Positions 20,900 through 33,143 of a DNA stretch of 64,000 bases are shown here, in pieces (position 1 is the stretch's first letter; every line of letters begins with the position of its first letter). Position numbers and translations under genes: made by a program. Location of the stretch: contig NZ_CP009459.1 of NCBI RefSeq assembly GCF_000758325.1, forward strand, positions 1,364,001 through 1,428,000. The letters run 5' to 3'. The stretch is from Cedecea neteri (lineage in GTDB: Bacteria > Pseudomonadota > Gammaproteobacteria > Enterobacterales > Enterobacteriaceae). The notes beneath the pieces are model-generated. The model was not told where the DNA came from. It saw nothing but the letters and a program-made list of their open reading frames with translations, and did not search any database.

Positions 20900-22995
20900 T
20901 GAAAAAACGTTACCTGTATAGCCTGATTGCGCTGGCGGTGACTTCCGCCTGTCGCGCCGAAACGTATCCGGCACCCGTTGGCCCTTCGCAGGCAGACTTT
21001 GGCGGTGCGGGTCTGCTGCAAACGCCGACGGCGCGCATGGCGCCTGAGGGCGAATTTAACCTCAACTACCGCGACAACGACCAGTATCGCTTCTACTCCG
21101 CCTCCATGCAGCTTTTCCCCTGGATGGAAGCCACGCTCCGTTACACCGATGTGCGAACACGTCACTACAGTAGCGTGAAGGCTTTCTCGGGTGATCAGAC
21201 CTATAAAGACAAAGCGTTTGACGTGAAATTCCGCCTGTGGGAAGAGGGCTACTGGCTGCCTCAGGTCTCCGCCGGTATTCGTGACCTGGGCGGCACCGGG
21301 CTGTTTGACGGTGAATATGTGGTGGCCAGCAAAGCCTGGGGGCCGTTCGACTTCAGCCTTGGCATGGGCTGGGGGTATTTAGGCACCAGCGGCAACATCA
21401 AAAACCCGCTCTGCGAATACAGCAACAAGTACTGCCACCGGGATAACAGCTACCAAATGGCGGGCTCCTTCAACTTTAGCGGCATGTTTCACGGCCCGAC
21501 GTCGCTGTTTGGCGGCGTAGAATACCAGACGCCGTGGCAGCCACTCAGGCTAAAAGTTGAGTATGAAGGCAACAACTACAGCCATGAATTTGCAGGGAAA
21601 ATAGACCAGCGCAGCAGCGTTAACGTCGGCGCAATCTACCGGGTGACCGACTGGGCCGACGTGAACATGAGCTACGAGCGCGGCAACACCTTTATGTTTG
21701 GCGTGACGCTCCGCACCAACTTCAACGATCTCAAGCCGGGGTACAATGATTCCCGTCGTCCTGAGTACCAGCCGCATCCGCAGGACGAAATTCTGCAGCA
21801 CAACGTGGTGGCCAACCAGCTGACAGACCTGAAATACAACGCCGGGCTGATCAACCCGAACATTCAGGTCAAAGGGGACACGCTCTACGTCACGGGCGAG
21901 CAGGTGAAATACCGCAATTCCCGCGAAGGCATCGAACGCGCCAACCGCATCGTGATGAATGATCTGCCGGATAATATTCGCACCATCCGCATTACCGAAA
22001 GCCGGATTAATATGCCGCAGGTCACCACTGAAACGGACGTCGCCAGCCTGCGCCGTCACCTGGAGGGTGAACCGCTGGGGCAGGAAACAACGCTGGTACA
22101 AAAACGCGTTGAGCCGGTGGTGCCAGACAGCACCGAACAGGGATATTACATCGAGAAGTCTCGCTTTAATTATTCGGTTGATCCGATTCTCAACCAGTCT
22201 ATCGGTGGCCCGGAAAGCTTCTACATGTACCAGGTCGGGGTGATGGGGAACGTTGATTACTGGCTGACGGACCACCTGTTAACAAGCGGCAGCCTGTTTG
22301 CTAACGTCGCCAATAACTACGACAAATTTAACTACACCAACCCGCCAACGGATTCTACGCTGCCGCGCGTGCGTACCCATGTTCGCGAATATGTAGAAAA
22401 CGATATTTACATCAACAACCTGCAAGCTAACTACTTCCAGTACTTCGGGCATGGGATCTACGGCCAGGTTTACGCGGGCTACCTGGAAACTATGTATGGC
22501 GGCGCGGGGGCGGAGCTGCTTTACCGTCCGGTGGACAGCAACTGGGCTATCGGCGTCAACGGCAACTACGTCAAACAGCGTGACTGGCGCAGTTCGCAGG
22601 ACATGATGAAATTCACCGACTACAGCGCGAAGACCGGGCATATCACCGGCTACTGGACACCGCCGTTTGCTCAGGATGTGCTGGTTAAGCTCAGCATCGG
22701 CCAGTATCTGGCGCAGGATAAAGGCGGCACGCTGGAGATCTCCAAACACTTTGACAGCGGGATCGTGGTGGGCACCTACGCCACCATCACCAACGTGTCG
22801 AAGAAAGAGTACGGCGAGGGGGACTTCACCAAAGGTTTCTACATCAATGTGCCGCTGGATATCTTCTCTGCTTACCCGACCCGCAGCCGTGCACAGGTAA
22901 CCTGGACGCCGCTGACGCGTGACGGCGGGCAGATGCTGGGCCGTAAGTTTGACTTGTACGGCGTGACCAGCGACCGCAGCGAAAATTTCCGCTAA
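20899..22995 (+). CDS. yjbH: YjbH, outer-membrane barrel protein for exopolysaccharide export
   Basis: 698 residues, the E. coli YjbH length. Signal peptide [20 protein letters not shown], then a YjbH/GfcD-family outer-membrane beta-barrel rich in aromatic/Gly strands. The N-terminal part begins [23 protein letters not shown] (two short barrel-type repeats of this kind are usual), and a soluble linker (about 330-420) carries [22 protein letters not shown]. It is the likely exit pore of the yjbEFGH polysaccharide. I see no terminator directly after it; psiE follows after 85 bp. Confidence 0.93.
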   Translation: MKKRYLYSLIALAVTSACRAETYPAPVGPSQADFGGAGLLQTPTARMAPEGEFNLNYRDNDQYRFYSASMQLFPWMEATLRYTDVRTRHYSSVKAFSGDQTYKDKAFDVKFRLWEEGYWLPQVSAGIRDLGGTGLFDGEYVVASKAWGPFDFSLGMGWGYLGTSGNIKNPLCEYSNKYCHRDNSYQMAGSFNFSGMFHGPTSLFGGVEYQTPWQPLRLKVEYEGNNYSHEFAGKIDQRSSVNVGAIYRVTDWADVNMSYERGNTFMFGVTLRTNFNDLKPGYNDSRRPEYQPHPQDEILQHNVVANQLTDLKYNAGLINPNIQVKGDTLYVTGEQVKYRNSREGIERANRIVMNDLPDNIRTIRITESRINMPQVTTETDVASLRRHLEGEPLGQETTLVQKRVEPVVPDSTEQGYYIEKSRFNYSVDPILNQSIGGPESFYMYQVGVMGNVDYWLTDHLLTSGSLFANVANNYDKFNYTNPPTDSTLPRVRTHVREYVENDIYINNLQANYFQYFGHGIYGQVYAGYLETMYGGAGAELLYRPVDSNWAIGVNGNYVKQRDWRSSQDMMKFTDYSAKTGHITGYWTPPFAQDVLVKLSIGQYLAQDKGGTLEISKHFDSGIVVGTYATITNVSKKEYGEGDFTKGFYINVPLDIFSAYPTRSRAQVTWTPLTRDGGQMLGRKFDLYGVTSDRSENFR

Positions 22996-23046
22996 TGAAG
23001 GTAAGTAAATAAACTAGATCCAGATCACATTTTAGACGTATAACAG

Positions 23047-23075
23047 CCTCTCAAGACCACAATAAAAATGAGAGG
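23047..23075 (+). promoter_or_regulatory. Hairpin able to mask the psiE ribosome site
   Basis: CCTCTCA (23047-23053) and TGAGAGG (23069-23075) pair perfectly over 7 bp across a 15-nt loop. The right arm contains the GAGAGG Shine-Dalgarno 5 nt before the psiE ATG. AGATCACATTTTAG just upstream resembles one half of a CRP site. Confidence 0.45.
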
Positions 23076-23080
23076 CCGTT

Positions 23081-23488
23081 ATGCCTGCGACACCGCGTTT
23101 TGCCTGGATTTCTACCGTCATGCAGACGGTGCTCAATCTGGGTTTATTAGCCCTGGGGCTGATCCTGATTATCTTCCTGGGCAAAGAAACCGTTCATCTC
23201 GCCACCGTGTTGTTCACGCCGGGGGATGACGCCAGCTCGTACCTGTTTATCGAAGGGCTGGTGGTTTATTTCCTTTATTTCGAATTTATCGCGCTGATTG
23301 TGAAGTATTTCCAGTCGGGCTATCACTTTCCGCTGCGCTACTTCGTGTATATCGGCATCACCGCGATTGTGCGCCTGATTATCATCGACCATAAATCGCC
23401 GCTGGACGTGCTGATTTACTCGGCCGCGATTCTGGTGCTGGTGATTACGCTTTGGCTTTGCAACAGCCAGCGCCTGAAACGGGAATAA
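23081..23488 (+). CDS. psiE: PsiE, phosphate-starvation-inducible inner-membrane protein
   Basis: 135 residues (E. coli PsiE has 136) with four predicted membrane helices (about 15-37, 55-75, 80-98 and 105-125). Conserved family blocks: [39 protein letters not shown] and [12 protein letters not shown]. In E. coli it is induced by PhoB under phosphate starvation and repressed by cAMP-CRP; its biochemical role is unknown. Monocistronic. The terminator hairpin that follows is oriented to serve the converging malEFG operon. Confidence 0.93.
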   Translation: MPATPRFAWISTVMQTVLNLGLLALGLILIIFLGKETVHLATVLFTPGDDASSYLFIEGLVVYFLYFEFIALIVKYFQSGYHFPLRYFVYIGITAIVRLIIIDHKSPLDVLIYSAAILVLVITLWLCNSQRLKRE

Positions 23489-23513
23489 AAAAAGGGCGGC
23501 CCAGGGGCCGCCT
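23486..23513 (-). terminator. Terminator of the malEFG operon
   Basis: GC-rich hairpin AGGCGGCC / GGCCGCCCT; on the minus strand it is followed by a run of eight or more T (CCCTTTTTTTATTCC). It overlaps the last bases of psiE. About 80 bp after malG. Confidence 0.75.
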
Positions 23514-23591
23514 GAATAAAGTGCTAAGGTCAAAGTGAGGGTTGCAGTGGTATGACATAAAGATGAAGCAAATGACTTTCAGGGATAAACG

Positions 23592-24482
23592 TTAACCTTT
23601 CACCCCGCCAGCGGTCAGGCCGCTCACCAGCCAGCGCTGGGCCAGCAGGAACACAACGGTAATCGGTATCGCGGAGAGCACCGCCGCAGCGGCAAAATCG
23701 CCCCACAGGTAGTTTTGCGGATTGAGGTATTGCTGCATCCCCACGGCCAGCGTGTAGCTGTCCACATCGCGCAGCAGCAGCGAAGCCACCGGTACCTCGG
23801 TAATTGCGGCAATAAACGACAGAATAAAGACCACCGCCAGAATCGGCACCGACAGCGGCAGCAGCACCAGACGGAATGCCTGCCACGGCGTCGCGCCATC
23901 CAGCGCGGCGGCCTCTTCCAGCGAGCCATCAATCGTTTCGAAGTAGCCCTTAATCGTCCAGACGTGCAGCGCTATCCCACCTAAATAAGCAAAGATCACC
24001 CCGCCATGCGTGTTCAGACCAATAAACGGAATGTACTGGCCTAAGCGGTCAAACAGGGCATACAGCGCCACCAGAGACAGCACCGCCGGGAACATCTGGA
24101 AAATAAGCATCCCTTTCAGCAGCGTGGCTTTGCCGGGGAAACGCATACGGGCAAAAGCGTAGGCGCAGGTGGTGGAAAGGGTGACGATACCTATCGCCGT
24201 GATCCCGGCAATTTTTATCGAGTTCCACAGCCAGAGCAGCACCGGGAACGGCGGCGGCGTGACGCGACCATCCGCGTGTTCAACGCTAAAGCCCAGCGCC
24301 AGCTTCCAGTGCTCCCATGAAACCTGGTCCGGGATCAGGCTCCCGGTGGCAAAGTTACCCGGACGCAGCGAGATGGCGATGACCATCAGCAGCGGGAACA
24401 TGATTGCCGCGATAAACAGTAGCAGCAGCAAGTGCGTGAGAAACAGACGCAGCTTTTGAGATTTGGGTTGCACCATGGCCAT
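23592..24482 (-). CDS. malG: MalG, maltose/maltodextrin ABC transporter permease
   Basis: 296 residues from the ATG matching E. coli MalG ([10 protein letters not shown]; another ATG lies one codon upstream). Six membrane helices. The EAA loop [22 protein letters not shown] (about 190-211) docks on MalK. It forms the inner-membrane channel MalFGK2 with MalF and takes maltodextrins from MalE. Third gene of the minus-strand malEFG operon, 11 bp after malF. Confidence 0.97.
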   Translation of the reverse strand: MAMVQPKSQKLRLFLTHLLLLLFIAAIMFPLLMVIAISLRPGNFATGSLIPDQVSWEHWKLALGFSVEHADGRVTPPPFPVLLWLWNSIKIAGITAIGIVTLSTTCAYAFARMRFPGKATLLKGMLIFQMFPAVLSLVALYALFDRLGQYIPFIGLNTHGGVIFAYLGGIALHVWTIKGYFETIDGSLEEAAALDGATPWQAFRLVLLPLSVPILAVVFILSFIAAITEVPVASLLLRDVDSYTLAVGMQQYLNPQNYLWGDFAAAAVLSAIPITVVFLLAQRWLVSGLTAGGVKG

Positions 24483-24493
24483 CATCGGTCTCC

Positions 24494-26038
24494 TTAATCG
24501 AACTTCATGCGGGTGGCTTTCAGGTTCACAATCGCAAGGGCGCCCACCAGCAGGAAGATAAGCGTTGCGATAGCTGCAGCCAGGCCAAAGTCCTGACCGC
24601 CGCCGCCTTCAAAGGCGATGCGGTAGGTGTAGCTAACCAGCAGGTCGGTATAACCGGCTGGCGTGGTCGTCCCGAGTCTGTCCGGGCCGCCGTTGGTCAG
24701 CAGCTGAATCAGAACGAAGTTGTTAAAGTTAAAGGCAAAGCTGGCAATCATCAGCGGCGTGAGAGGCTTAATCAGCAGTGGCAGCGTAATTTTAAAGAAG
24801 TTCTGTAACGGGCTCGCGCCGTCCATTGCCGACGCTTCGTAAAGGTCGTCAGGAATCGCTTTCAGCAGCCCCATGCACAGAATCATCATGTAGGGGTAAC
24901 CCAGCCAGGTATTGACGATGATGATCATCGAGCGAGCGGTGGTTGGATCACTGAACCAGGCTGGCTTAATGCCGAAGATCGCGCTCAGCATCATATTGAT
25001 TTCGCCGAAGCTTTGGTTGAATAAGCCTTTGAAAATCAAAATGGAAATAAACGAAGGTACGGCGTAGGGTAGAATCAACAGTAGGCGATAAACCGCCTTG
25101 CCTTTGAGCGCTTCCCACTGGACCACGCAGGCCAGCACCATCCCCACCGCGACGGTAAGAATCACCGTCAGCACCGAGAAAATCACCGTCCAGACGAAGA
25201 TAGCCAGAAACGGTTTTTGGATCCCGTCATCGTGGAAAACGCGCAGGAAATTTTTCCAGCCGATGGTGACGGTATAGCCCGGGCTTAGCTGTTCTCCGGC
25301 CCAGCTGCCGTCGGCGTTTACTGACTCGTAAAAACCAATATGGTCGTTTGGAGCGTATTTTACGCTGGTCTGGTTATTGGTCAGCTCGCCGTTTGCCGCC
25401 AGAGTGTAGAGCGGGCGGGTGCCAGAGAACTGGCGTAGGGAGCTCATCACCACCTTGCTTTCATCCGGCAACACAGCGGTTATCTGGCTCAGCGCCTGGC
25501 GGTTTTGGGTGATCACGCGCAGGTTACCGCGCTCGCCTGTTGGCAACGCATCGGCTTCTTTCAGCTGGATTTTTTGTGCGCCACCAAAGATAAACTTGTC
25601 CGAGACATAGTTTTTCCCGCTTTCCCCGTCGGTGAGCGCTAACGTCCATTCATTGCCGTCTGGATAAAGGCCAAAGTTGAACGTTTTGCCTGCCTGATAC
25701 TGGCGGTCCATCAGCACCTGCTGCGCGCGTTCAAACGTCAGCTGGTTGGTGCTGCTGTAGTTGGTAAAAGCGATAGCGATAGTGCAGATCAGCGGGAAGA
25801 GGACAAACAGCCCCATGCCGGCCATACCGGGATAAACGTAGCGCCAGGCGTAGGCCTTGCGGTTAGCAAAAATATAGAGGCCAAGTGAGCTTAAAATCAG
25901 CGTCATTATGGCGAACAGGTACTCCCCCTGGGCGTACATTAAAACCACAAGATAGCCAACCAGCAGGCCTAATGCCCCGATGACTGACCATTTCAGTCCC
26001 TCGCTTTGCCACCAGCGGCTCTTTTTAACTGCATCCAT
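24494..26038 (-). CDS. malF: MalF, maltose/maltodextrin ABC transporter permease
   Basis: 514 residues, the E. coli length. N-terminal membrane helices, the large periplasmic P2 loop (about 90-275) typical of MalF, and the EAA loop [22 protein letters not shown] near 400-421. It carries the substrate-binding site in the membrane and contacts MalE through P2. It lies between malE, separated by a palindromic repeat, and malG. MalT-dependent operon induced by maltotriose. Confidence 0.97.
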   Translation of the reverse strand: MDAVKKSRWWQSEGLKWSVIGALGLLVGYLVVLMYAQGEYLFAIMTLILSSLGLYIFANRKAYAWRYVYPGMAGMGLFVLFPLICTIAIAFTNYSSTNQLTFERAQQVLMDRQYQAGKTFNFGLYPDGNEWTLALTDGESGKNYVSDKFIFGGAQKIQLKEADALPTGERGNLRVITQNRQALSQITAVLPDESKVVMSSLRQFSGTRPLYTLAANGELTNNQTSVKYAPNDHIGFYESVNADGSWAGEQLSPGYTVTIGWKNFLRVFHDDGIQKPFLAIFVWTVIFSVLTVILTVAVGMVLACVVQWEALKGKAVYRLLLILPYAVPSFISILIFKGLFNQSFGEINMMLSAIFGIKPAWFSDPTTARSMIIIVNTWLGYPYMMILCMGLLKAIPDDLYEASAMDGASPLQNFFKITLPLLIKPLTPLMIASFAFNFNNFVLIQLLTNGGPDRLGTTTPAGYTDLLVSYTYRIAFEGGGGQDFGLAAAIATLIFLLVGALAIVNLKATRMKFD

Positions 26039-26065
26039 GGGGTGTTCCTCTACAGCGTGTTATTT

Positions 26066-26168
26066 CCCCTCACCCTAACCCTCTCCCCAAGGGGGAGAGG
26101 GGACAGAAAGGGCCGGACTCAATCTGAATTCCCCCTCTCCCCTATGGGGAGAGGGCCGGGGTGAGGGG
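26066..26168. repeat. Palindromic extragenic repeat between malE and malF
   Basis: 103-bp imperfect palindrome. The outer arms CCCCTCACC / GGTGAGGGG enclose two inner GC-rich hairpins (CCTCTCCCC-AA-GGGGGAGAGG and CCCTCTCCCC-TAT-GGGGAGAGGG). It fills almost the whole malE-malF gap, starting 6 bp after the malE stop. In E. coli the same gap holds a REP/BIME element that protects the 3' end of malE mRNA; this sequence is of a different repeat family. Confidence 0.8.
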
Positions 26169-26174
26169 CAAGGT

Positions 26175-27395
<1,221 letters not shown>

Positions 27396-27447
27396 TTATA
27401 GGGTAGTGCAGATTAACGTTGCTAAGTCTGCGGAGATGGCAAGCGCT

Positions 27448-27457
27448 TCTCATCCTC
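27448..27457 (-). promoter_or_regulatory. MalT-box-like site, malE-proximal
   Basis: Minus-strand GAGGATGAGA; two mismatches to the MalT box GGGGA(T/G)GAGG. It lies about 85 bp upstream of malE. Confidence 0.35.
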
Positions 27458-27514
27458 CTTTGCTCTACGCCCCTGAGTGGTTATCTGTGATCTGCTTTGC
27501 ATAACTGGCCGTTA

Positions 27515-27530
27515 TGTGTCCTGGCGCACA
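27515..27530. promoter_or_regulatory. CRP site in the mal control region
   Basis: TGTGT-CCTGGC-GCACA, a symmetric match to TGTGA-N6-TCACA with one substitution per half, extended by TTA/TAA flanks. Confidence 0.55.
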
Positions 27531-27606
27531 TAAAAACGCAGTGAAAATTGAAACCACGATCACGAAAATCCCTTGTGCCACCTGCAACCGGTTGCAGATG
27601 CCCCTG

Positions 27607-27629
27607 CCTCATCCTCCCGCCTCCTCCCC
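27607..27629 (-). promoter_or_regulatory. Pair of MalT boxes
   Basis: Minus-strand GGGGAGGAGG (27620-27629, perfect match to GGGGA(T/G)GAGG) and GAGGATGAGG (27607-27616, one mismatch), direct repeats 13 bp apart. A plus-strand AGGGTGGAGG (27644-27653, two mismatches) follows and may be the malK-proximal box. Confidence 0.6.
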
Positions 27630-27738
27630 CATAAAAAAGCGTTAGGGTGGAGGATTTACCAAATGTCGCTTTCCCTCATAGTCGGACACATCTTGAAGCA
27701 CCTGTCCGACGGCAGGCGGCAGTAATGAGGGAGTGGTA

Positions 27739-28848
27739 ATGGCGAGCGTGCAGCTACGGAACGTAACAAAAGCCTGGGGTGACGTGGTGGTGTCGAAAGA
27801 CATCAATCTCGACATCAATGAAGGAGAATTCGTGGTTTTTGTCGGGCCATCAGGCTGCGGTAAATCAACGCTGCTGAGAATGATCGCGGGGCTTGAAACT
27901 ATCACCAGCGGTGAACTGCTGATTGGTGAAAAGCGCATGAACGATATCCCTCCCGCCGAGCGTGGCGTGGGGATGGTGTTTCAGTCTTACGCCCTCTATC
28001 CCCACCTGTCTGTCGCGGAAAACATGTCCTTCGGCCTGAAGCTTGCCGGGGCAAAAAAAGACGATATCAACCAGCGGGTGAATCAGGTTTCTGAAACCCT
28101 GCAGCTCGCGCATCTGCTGGACCGCCGCCCGAAGGCGCTGTCCGGTGGGCAACGCCAGCGTGTGGCGATTGGTCGAACGCTGGTCGCGGAGCCTCGAGTC
28201 TTCCTGCTGGATGAGCCGCTTTCAAATCTTGATGCGGCGCTGCGCGTGCAGATGCGTATCGAGATATCCCGTCTGCACAAGCGTCTGGGCCGCACGATGA
28301 TTTACGTCACCCATGACCAGATTGAGGCGATGACCCTGGCCGACAAAATCGTCGTGCTGGATGCTGGCCGCGTCGCGCAGGTTGGGAAGCCGCTCGAGCT
28401 GTATCACTACCCGGCTGACCGCTTTGTAGCGGGATTCATCGGGTCGCCAAAAATGAACTTCCTGCCGGTAAAAGTGACCGCGACGGCCATTGACCAGGTG
28501 CAGGTGGAATTGCCTAACCGTCAGCATGTCTGGCTGCCGGTGGAAAGCCGCAACGTTCAGGTGGGGGCCAATATGTCACTTGGCATTCGCCCGGAACACC
28601 TGCTGCCGAGCGACATTGCTGACGTCACCCTTGAAGGGGAAGTGCAGGTCGTTGAGCAGTTGGGACATGAGACTCAGATTCACATCCAAATCCCCGCCAT
28701 TCGTCAAAACCTGGTCTACCGCCAGAACGACGTGGTGTTGGTAAAAGAGGGTGCCACATTCGCTATTGGCCTGCCGCCAGAGCGCTGCCATCTGTTCCGA
28801 GAAGATGGCACCGCATGTCGTCGGTTGCATCAAGAGCCCGGCGTTTAA
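27739..28848 (+). CDS. malK: MalK, maltose transporter ATPase
   Basis: 369 residues from the ATG ([15 protein letters not shown]); a GTG two codons upstream is in frame but E. coli starts here. ABC ATPase domain: Walker [10 protein letters not shown] (36-44), signature [12 protein letters not shown] (about 134-145), Walker [13 protein letters not shown]. The C-terminal regulatory domain (about 235-369) binds MalT and enzyme IIA-Glc for inducer exclusion. It powers MalFGK2 on the cytoplasmic side. First gene of malK-lamB-malM. Confidence 0.97.
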   Translation: MASVQLRNVTKAWGDVVVSKDINLDINEGEFVVFVGPSGCGKSTLLRMIAGLETITSGELLIGEKRMNDIPPAERGVGMVFQSYALYPHLSVAENMSFGLKLAGAKKDDINQRVNQVSETLQLAHLLDRRPKALSGGQRQRVAIGRTLVAEPRVFLLDEPLSNLDAALRVQMRIEISRLHKRLGRTMIYVTHDQIEAMTLADKIVVLDAGRVAQVGKPLELYHYPADRFVAGFIGSPKMNFLPVKVTATAIDQVQVELPNRQHVWLPVESRNVQVGANMSLGIRPEHLLPSDIADVTLEGEVQVVEQLGHETQIHIQIPAIRQNLVYRQNDVVLVKEGATFAIGLPPERCHLFREDGTACRRLHQEPGV

Positions 28849-28860
28849 GCATTCCCATAA

Positions 28861-30213
<1,353 letters not shown>

Positions 30214-30261
30214 GTTAACCCACTGCGCGGGTGCTTAGCGCCCGCCAGTTTCACATGCCTG

Positions 30262-30293
30262 ACCCGTCTCTTTTTTGCCTGAAGGAGACGGGT
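30262..30293 (+). terminator. Hairpin between lamB and malM
   Basis: Perfect 9-bp stem ACCCGTCTC / GAGACGGGT with a 14-nt loop, 20 bp upstream of the malM start. No T tract follows it, so it is more likely an mRNA-stabilising or partial-termination structure, as in other mal intergenic gaps. Confidence 0.5.
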
Positions 30294-30312
30294 TCGCTTC
30301 GAGGATAAAACA

Positions 30313-31263
30313 ATGAAAAAACATCTTCTTGCGCTTTGCCTGCTTCCCGTTCTGGGCCTATCGTCCGTGCCGGCTTCTTTTGCCGCCAATACGGCGATTA
30401 ACCCACAAAACGTCTCTACCGCACCGTCTATTCCTGCGGACAAATTACAAAGCCTGCCATGGGTTCCGTTGATACCTCCCGTCAGCCAGGACGTGGTGCT
30501 GAGCGCCTCTTCGGCCAGCATTAATGTCGGAGAGCTCACCGGGAGTGTGGCCGCCTTCGTGCTGCCAGCGGATCAGGGCTCACTGGAAATCACGTTGTCT
30601 AGCGTGGTTAAAGACCTAAGCGTTTATGCGCCAAACGTTCTGATTCTCGACGGGCAGATGCAGCCTTCTGCTTTCTTCCCGAGCAGTTACTTCCAGTACC
30701 AGAAACCGGGCATGACCTCCGGTAACCGTCTGGAAAACGTCATGAAACTGACCCCGATGATGGGGCAGAAACAGATCTACATGCTCGTCTACACCACGAA
30801 ACGTGACCTGACAGAAACCACTCGGATGATTAACCCGGCGAAGCTCTATGCGGAAGGTGCAAGTAACGCCATTCCTGACGTTGCCGACCCGGTTGCCCGC
30901 CACAGTGGACAGGGCTCGTTGACAGTGCAGGTCAAAACTGAGCAGAACAGCGGCAACATCATGATCGGTAAGATCTTTGGTGGGTCAGATGCGAAACCTG
31001 TTGTGGTGGGTAACGTAGCGCCACCGACGGCCTACTCGGCACCGGCTGCAGCACCAGCACCAGTAGCAGCGCCAGCTCCGGCGCCTGCCGCGAAGAGCGA
31101 ACCTATGCTCAATGATACGGAAAGCTATTTTAACCGCGCCATTAAACAGGCGGTGGATAAAGGCGACATCGATAAAGCCCTGAAACTGCTGAATGAAGCC
31201 GAGCGTCTGGGTTCCACCTCCGCCCGTAAAACTTTTATCAGCAGTGTAAAAGGCAAGGGGTAA
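30313..31263 (+). CDS. malM: MalM, periplasmic maltose-operon protein
   Basis: 316 residues, somewhat longer than E. coli MalM (306). Signal peptide MKKHLLALCLLPVLGLSSVPASFA. The central part (PWVPLIPPVSQDVVLSASSASI; FFPSSYFQYQKPGM; MLVYTTKRDLTETTRMINPAKLYA) is MalM family. An Ala/Pro-rich linker (about 237-262, PAAAPAPVAAPAPAPAA) precedes a C-terminal helical end with NDTESYFNRAIKQAVDKGDI. Periplasmic; exact role unknown. Last gene of malK-lamB-malM, with its own terminator. Confidence 0.93.
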   Translation: MKKHLLALCLLPVLGLSSVPASFAANTAINPQNVSTAPSIPADKLQSLPWVPLIPPVSQDVVLSASSASINVGELTGSVAAFVLPADQGSLEITLSSVVKDLSVYAPNVLILDGQMQPSAFFPSSYFQYQKPGMTSGNRLENVMKLTPMMGQKQIYMLVYTTKRDLTETTRMINPAKLYAEGASNAIPDVADPVARHSGQGSLTVQVKTEQNSGNIMIGKIFGGSDAKPVVVGNVAPPTAYSAPAAAPAPVAAPAPAPAAKSEPMLNDTESYFNRAIKQAVDKGDIDKALKLLNEAERLGSTSARKTFISSVKGKG

Positions 31264-31296
31264 GCATTTCCCCACGTTGCTGATGCTTGAAGTATT

Positions 31297-31322
31297 GGTG
31301 CGCTCAGGCGCACCTTTTTTTT
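31297..31322 (+). terminator. Rho-independent terminator of malK-lamB-malM
   Basis: Stem GGTGCGC / GCGCACC with TCAG loop, followed by eight T. Confidence 0.88.
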
Positions 31323-31323
31323 C

Positions 31324-31574
31324 CCCGTCATAATTCAAGCCACAGGGGTGTTGGCTGCACTTTGGTTATTCAGCTCATCCATGAGCTTCACCCTTTCAGG
31401 GCCGTTGCTGGCAACGTTCAAATCTGCTCCCGGCAGATTTGTCACCCCAGTCACTTATTTATATAAGCTCCTGGAGATTATTCCCCCTACGGGGCCGCAG
31501 TAAACTGCGTTCAAAGTCGCTTACGCGAATTTGTCACCCCCTTGCCGCCTGGGTGTGACTGGAATTATTTAGGG
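31324..31574 (-). repeat. Expanded ERIC element with two structured insert modules
   Basis: An ERIC in minus orientation can be traced in three blocks: left end 31324-31358 (CCCGTCATAATTCAAG...TTGGCTGC), core 31441-31485 (GTCACCCCAGTCACTTA...AAGCTCCTGGAG), right end 31541-31574 (CTTGCCGCC...GGAATTATTTAGGG). Between them lie extra segments of about 82 and 55 bp. Each insert carries a module of about 50 bp: GGGCC, a 5-bp hairpin with 2-nt loop, GTTCAAA, a second hairpin, then TTTGTCACCCC (31399-31448 and 31492-31540). A further AGCTCAT-CC-ATGAGCT hairpin (31372-31387) also runs into TCACCC. Total 251 bp against about 127 for a standard ERIC. The rest of the 438-bp malM-ubiC gap holds only the ubiC promoter region. 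Confidence 0.8.
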
Positions 31575-31701
31575 GAAAGAGGGAATAGCATTTCCTGTTG
31601 CTCAATTGTTGCGGTATTTGCCGCGTGTGTTGCCATTGTCTGCCCGCACAGAGATGTTCTGCGTTACAATGCCATCAGGTTATGTATCGGAGAGTATTCC
31701 C

Positions 31702-32211
31702 ATGTCCGACGCGCTGTCGCCGTTGCGCGCCCTGAATTTCTACACGGAGGTCCCGCAAGGGCTTAGCTCCGCTTATCTCGACTGGCTGTTGCTGGAAGAT
31801 TCGATGACGAAACGCTTCGAACAGCATTGCCAAAAAGTCACCGTCCGCATCGTGCGTGAAGGTTTTGTCCCTGCTGGCAATGATTTGCCCGAAGCCGATT
31901 TATTACCCGCCTCTGAGCGTTACTGGCTGCGGGAAATTATCCTCTGCGGGGATGACGAACCCTGGCTACTGGGCCGCACGGTGGTGCCGGAAAGCACGCT
32001 TGATGGCCCTGAACTGGCGCTGCAAAAGCTTGGCGACACGCCGCTCGGGCGCTACCTTTTTAGTTCATCAACCCTGACGCGTGACTATATTGAGATTGGC
32101 CGCAGCGCCGAACTGTGGGGACGGCGTTCGCGGCTGAGACTGTCCGGTAAGCCTTTGTTGCTGACAGAACTGTTCCTGCCGGCGTCTCCGCTGTATGAAG
32201 AGGAAAAATAA
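31702..32211 (+). CDS. ubiC: Chorismate lyase
   Basis: 169 residues from [14 protein letters not shown]; the frame is open 32 codons further up but without similarity, and E. coli UbiC has 165. Converts chorismate to 4-hydroxybenzoate plus pyruvate, the first step of ubiquinone synthesis. Conserved: [60 protein letters not shown] and the C-terminal [14 protein letters not shown] with the essential Glu. The ubiA ATG overlaps the stop (TAATG), so the two are coupled. Confidence 0.96.
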   Translation: MSDALSPLRALNFYTEVPQGLSSAYLDWLLLEDSMTKRFEQHCQKVTVRIVREGFVPAGNDLPEADLLPASERYWLREIILCGDDEPWLLGRTVVPESTLDGPELALQKLGDTPLGRYLFSSSTLTRDYIEIGRSAELWGRRSRLRLSGKPLLLTELFLPASPLYEEEK

Positions 32212-33083
32212 TGGAGTGGAGTCTTAAGCAGGGAAAACTGCTGGCTTATCACCGGCTGATGCGAACCGATAAGCCTATTGGCGCTTTGTTGCTGCTCTGG
32301 CCAACGCTGTGGGCGCTGTGGGTGGCAACGCCGGGCTTACCTTCGCTGCTGAATCTGGTTGTTTTTATCGCCGGCGTCTGGCTGATGCGCGCCGCGGGCT
32401 GCGTGGTGAACGATTATGCCGACCGCAAATTTGACGGCCACGTTAAGCGTACCGCGCAGCGTCCGCTTCCCAGCGGCGCAGTTTCTGAGAAAGAAGCGAA
32501 GATCCTGTTTGCGGTACTGGTGGGCCTGGCTTTCCTGCTGGTGCTGACGCTCAACACCATGACGATCCTGCTGTCCGTGGCCGGGCTGGCGCTGGCGTGG
32601 GTGTATCCGTTTATGAAGCGCTACACCCATCTGCCTCAGGTGGTGCTGGGTGCCGCTTTTGGCTGGTCCATTCCCATGGCATTTGCTGCCGCCAGCGAAT
32701 CGGTGCCGTTAAGCTGCTGGCTGATGTTCCTCGCCAATATTTGCTGGACCGTGGCGTACGACACGCAGTATGCGATGGTCGACCGCGACGACGACCTGAA
32801 GATTGGGATTAAGTCGACGGCGATCCTGTTTGGCCGCAACGATAAGCTGATTATCGGCCTGCTGCAAATCGCCACTATGCTGTTGATGGGCGTTGTGGGC
32901 TGGCTAAACGGGCTGGGTGGCACGTTCTACTGGTCAATTTTGCTGGCGGGCGGGCTGTTTGTGCATCAGCAGAAGCTGATTGCCAAACGCGAGCGTGAAG
33001 GCTGCTTTAAAGCGTTTATGAACAATAACTATGTCGGGCTGGTGCTGTTCCTGGGCCTGGCGTTGAGCTATCTGCATTTCTGA
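32211..33083 (+). CDS. ubiA: 4-hydroxybenzoate octaprenyltransferase
   Basis: 290 residues, E. coli length. A polytopic inner-membrane prenyltransferase that joins the octaprenyl chain to 4-hydroxybenzoate from UbiC. Both Asp-rich motifs are visible: [10 protein letters not shown] (about 67-76) and [16 protein letters not shown] (about 185-200). It starts within the ubiC stop codon. Confidence 0.97.
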   Translation: MEWSLKQGKLLAYHRLMRTDKPIGALLLLWPTLWALWVATPGLPSLLNLVVFIAGVWLMRAAGCVVNDYADRKFDGHVKRTAQRPLPSGAVSEKEAKILFAVLVGLAFLLVLTLNTMTILLSVAGLALAWVYPFMKRYTHLPQVVLGAAFGWSIPMAFAAASESVPLSCWLMFLANICWTVAYDTQYAMVDRDDDLKIGIKSTAILFGRNDKLIIGLLQIATMLLMGVVGWLNGLGGTFYWSILLAGGLFVHQQKLIAKREREGCFKAFMNNNYVGLVLFLGLALSYLHF

Positions 33084-33099
33084 GTCAGTCTTCAGGCAA

Positions 33100-33131
33100 T
33101 AAAAAAGGCGGGTTAATTACCCGCCTTTTTC
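33100..33131. terminator. Bidirectional terminator between ubiA and plsB
   Basis: AAAAAAGGCGGGT-TAATT-ACCCGCCTTTTT, an A-tract/T-tract flanked hairpin that serves both converging genes. Confidence 0.88.
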
Positions 33132-33143
33132 GTTTCCGCAGAA

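Noticed and set aside
31606-31701. N-terminal extension of ubiC
   Set aside because: The 32 extra codons have no similarity to chorismate lyases and overlap likely promoter sequence; the ATG at 31702 fits E. coli.
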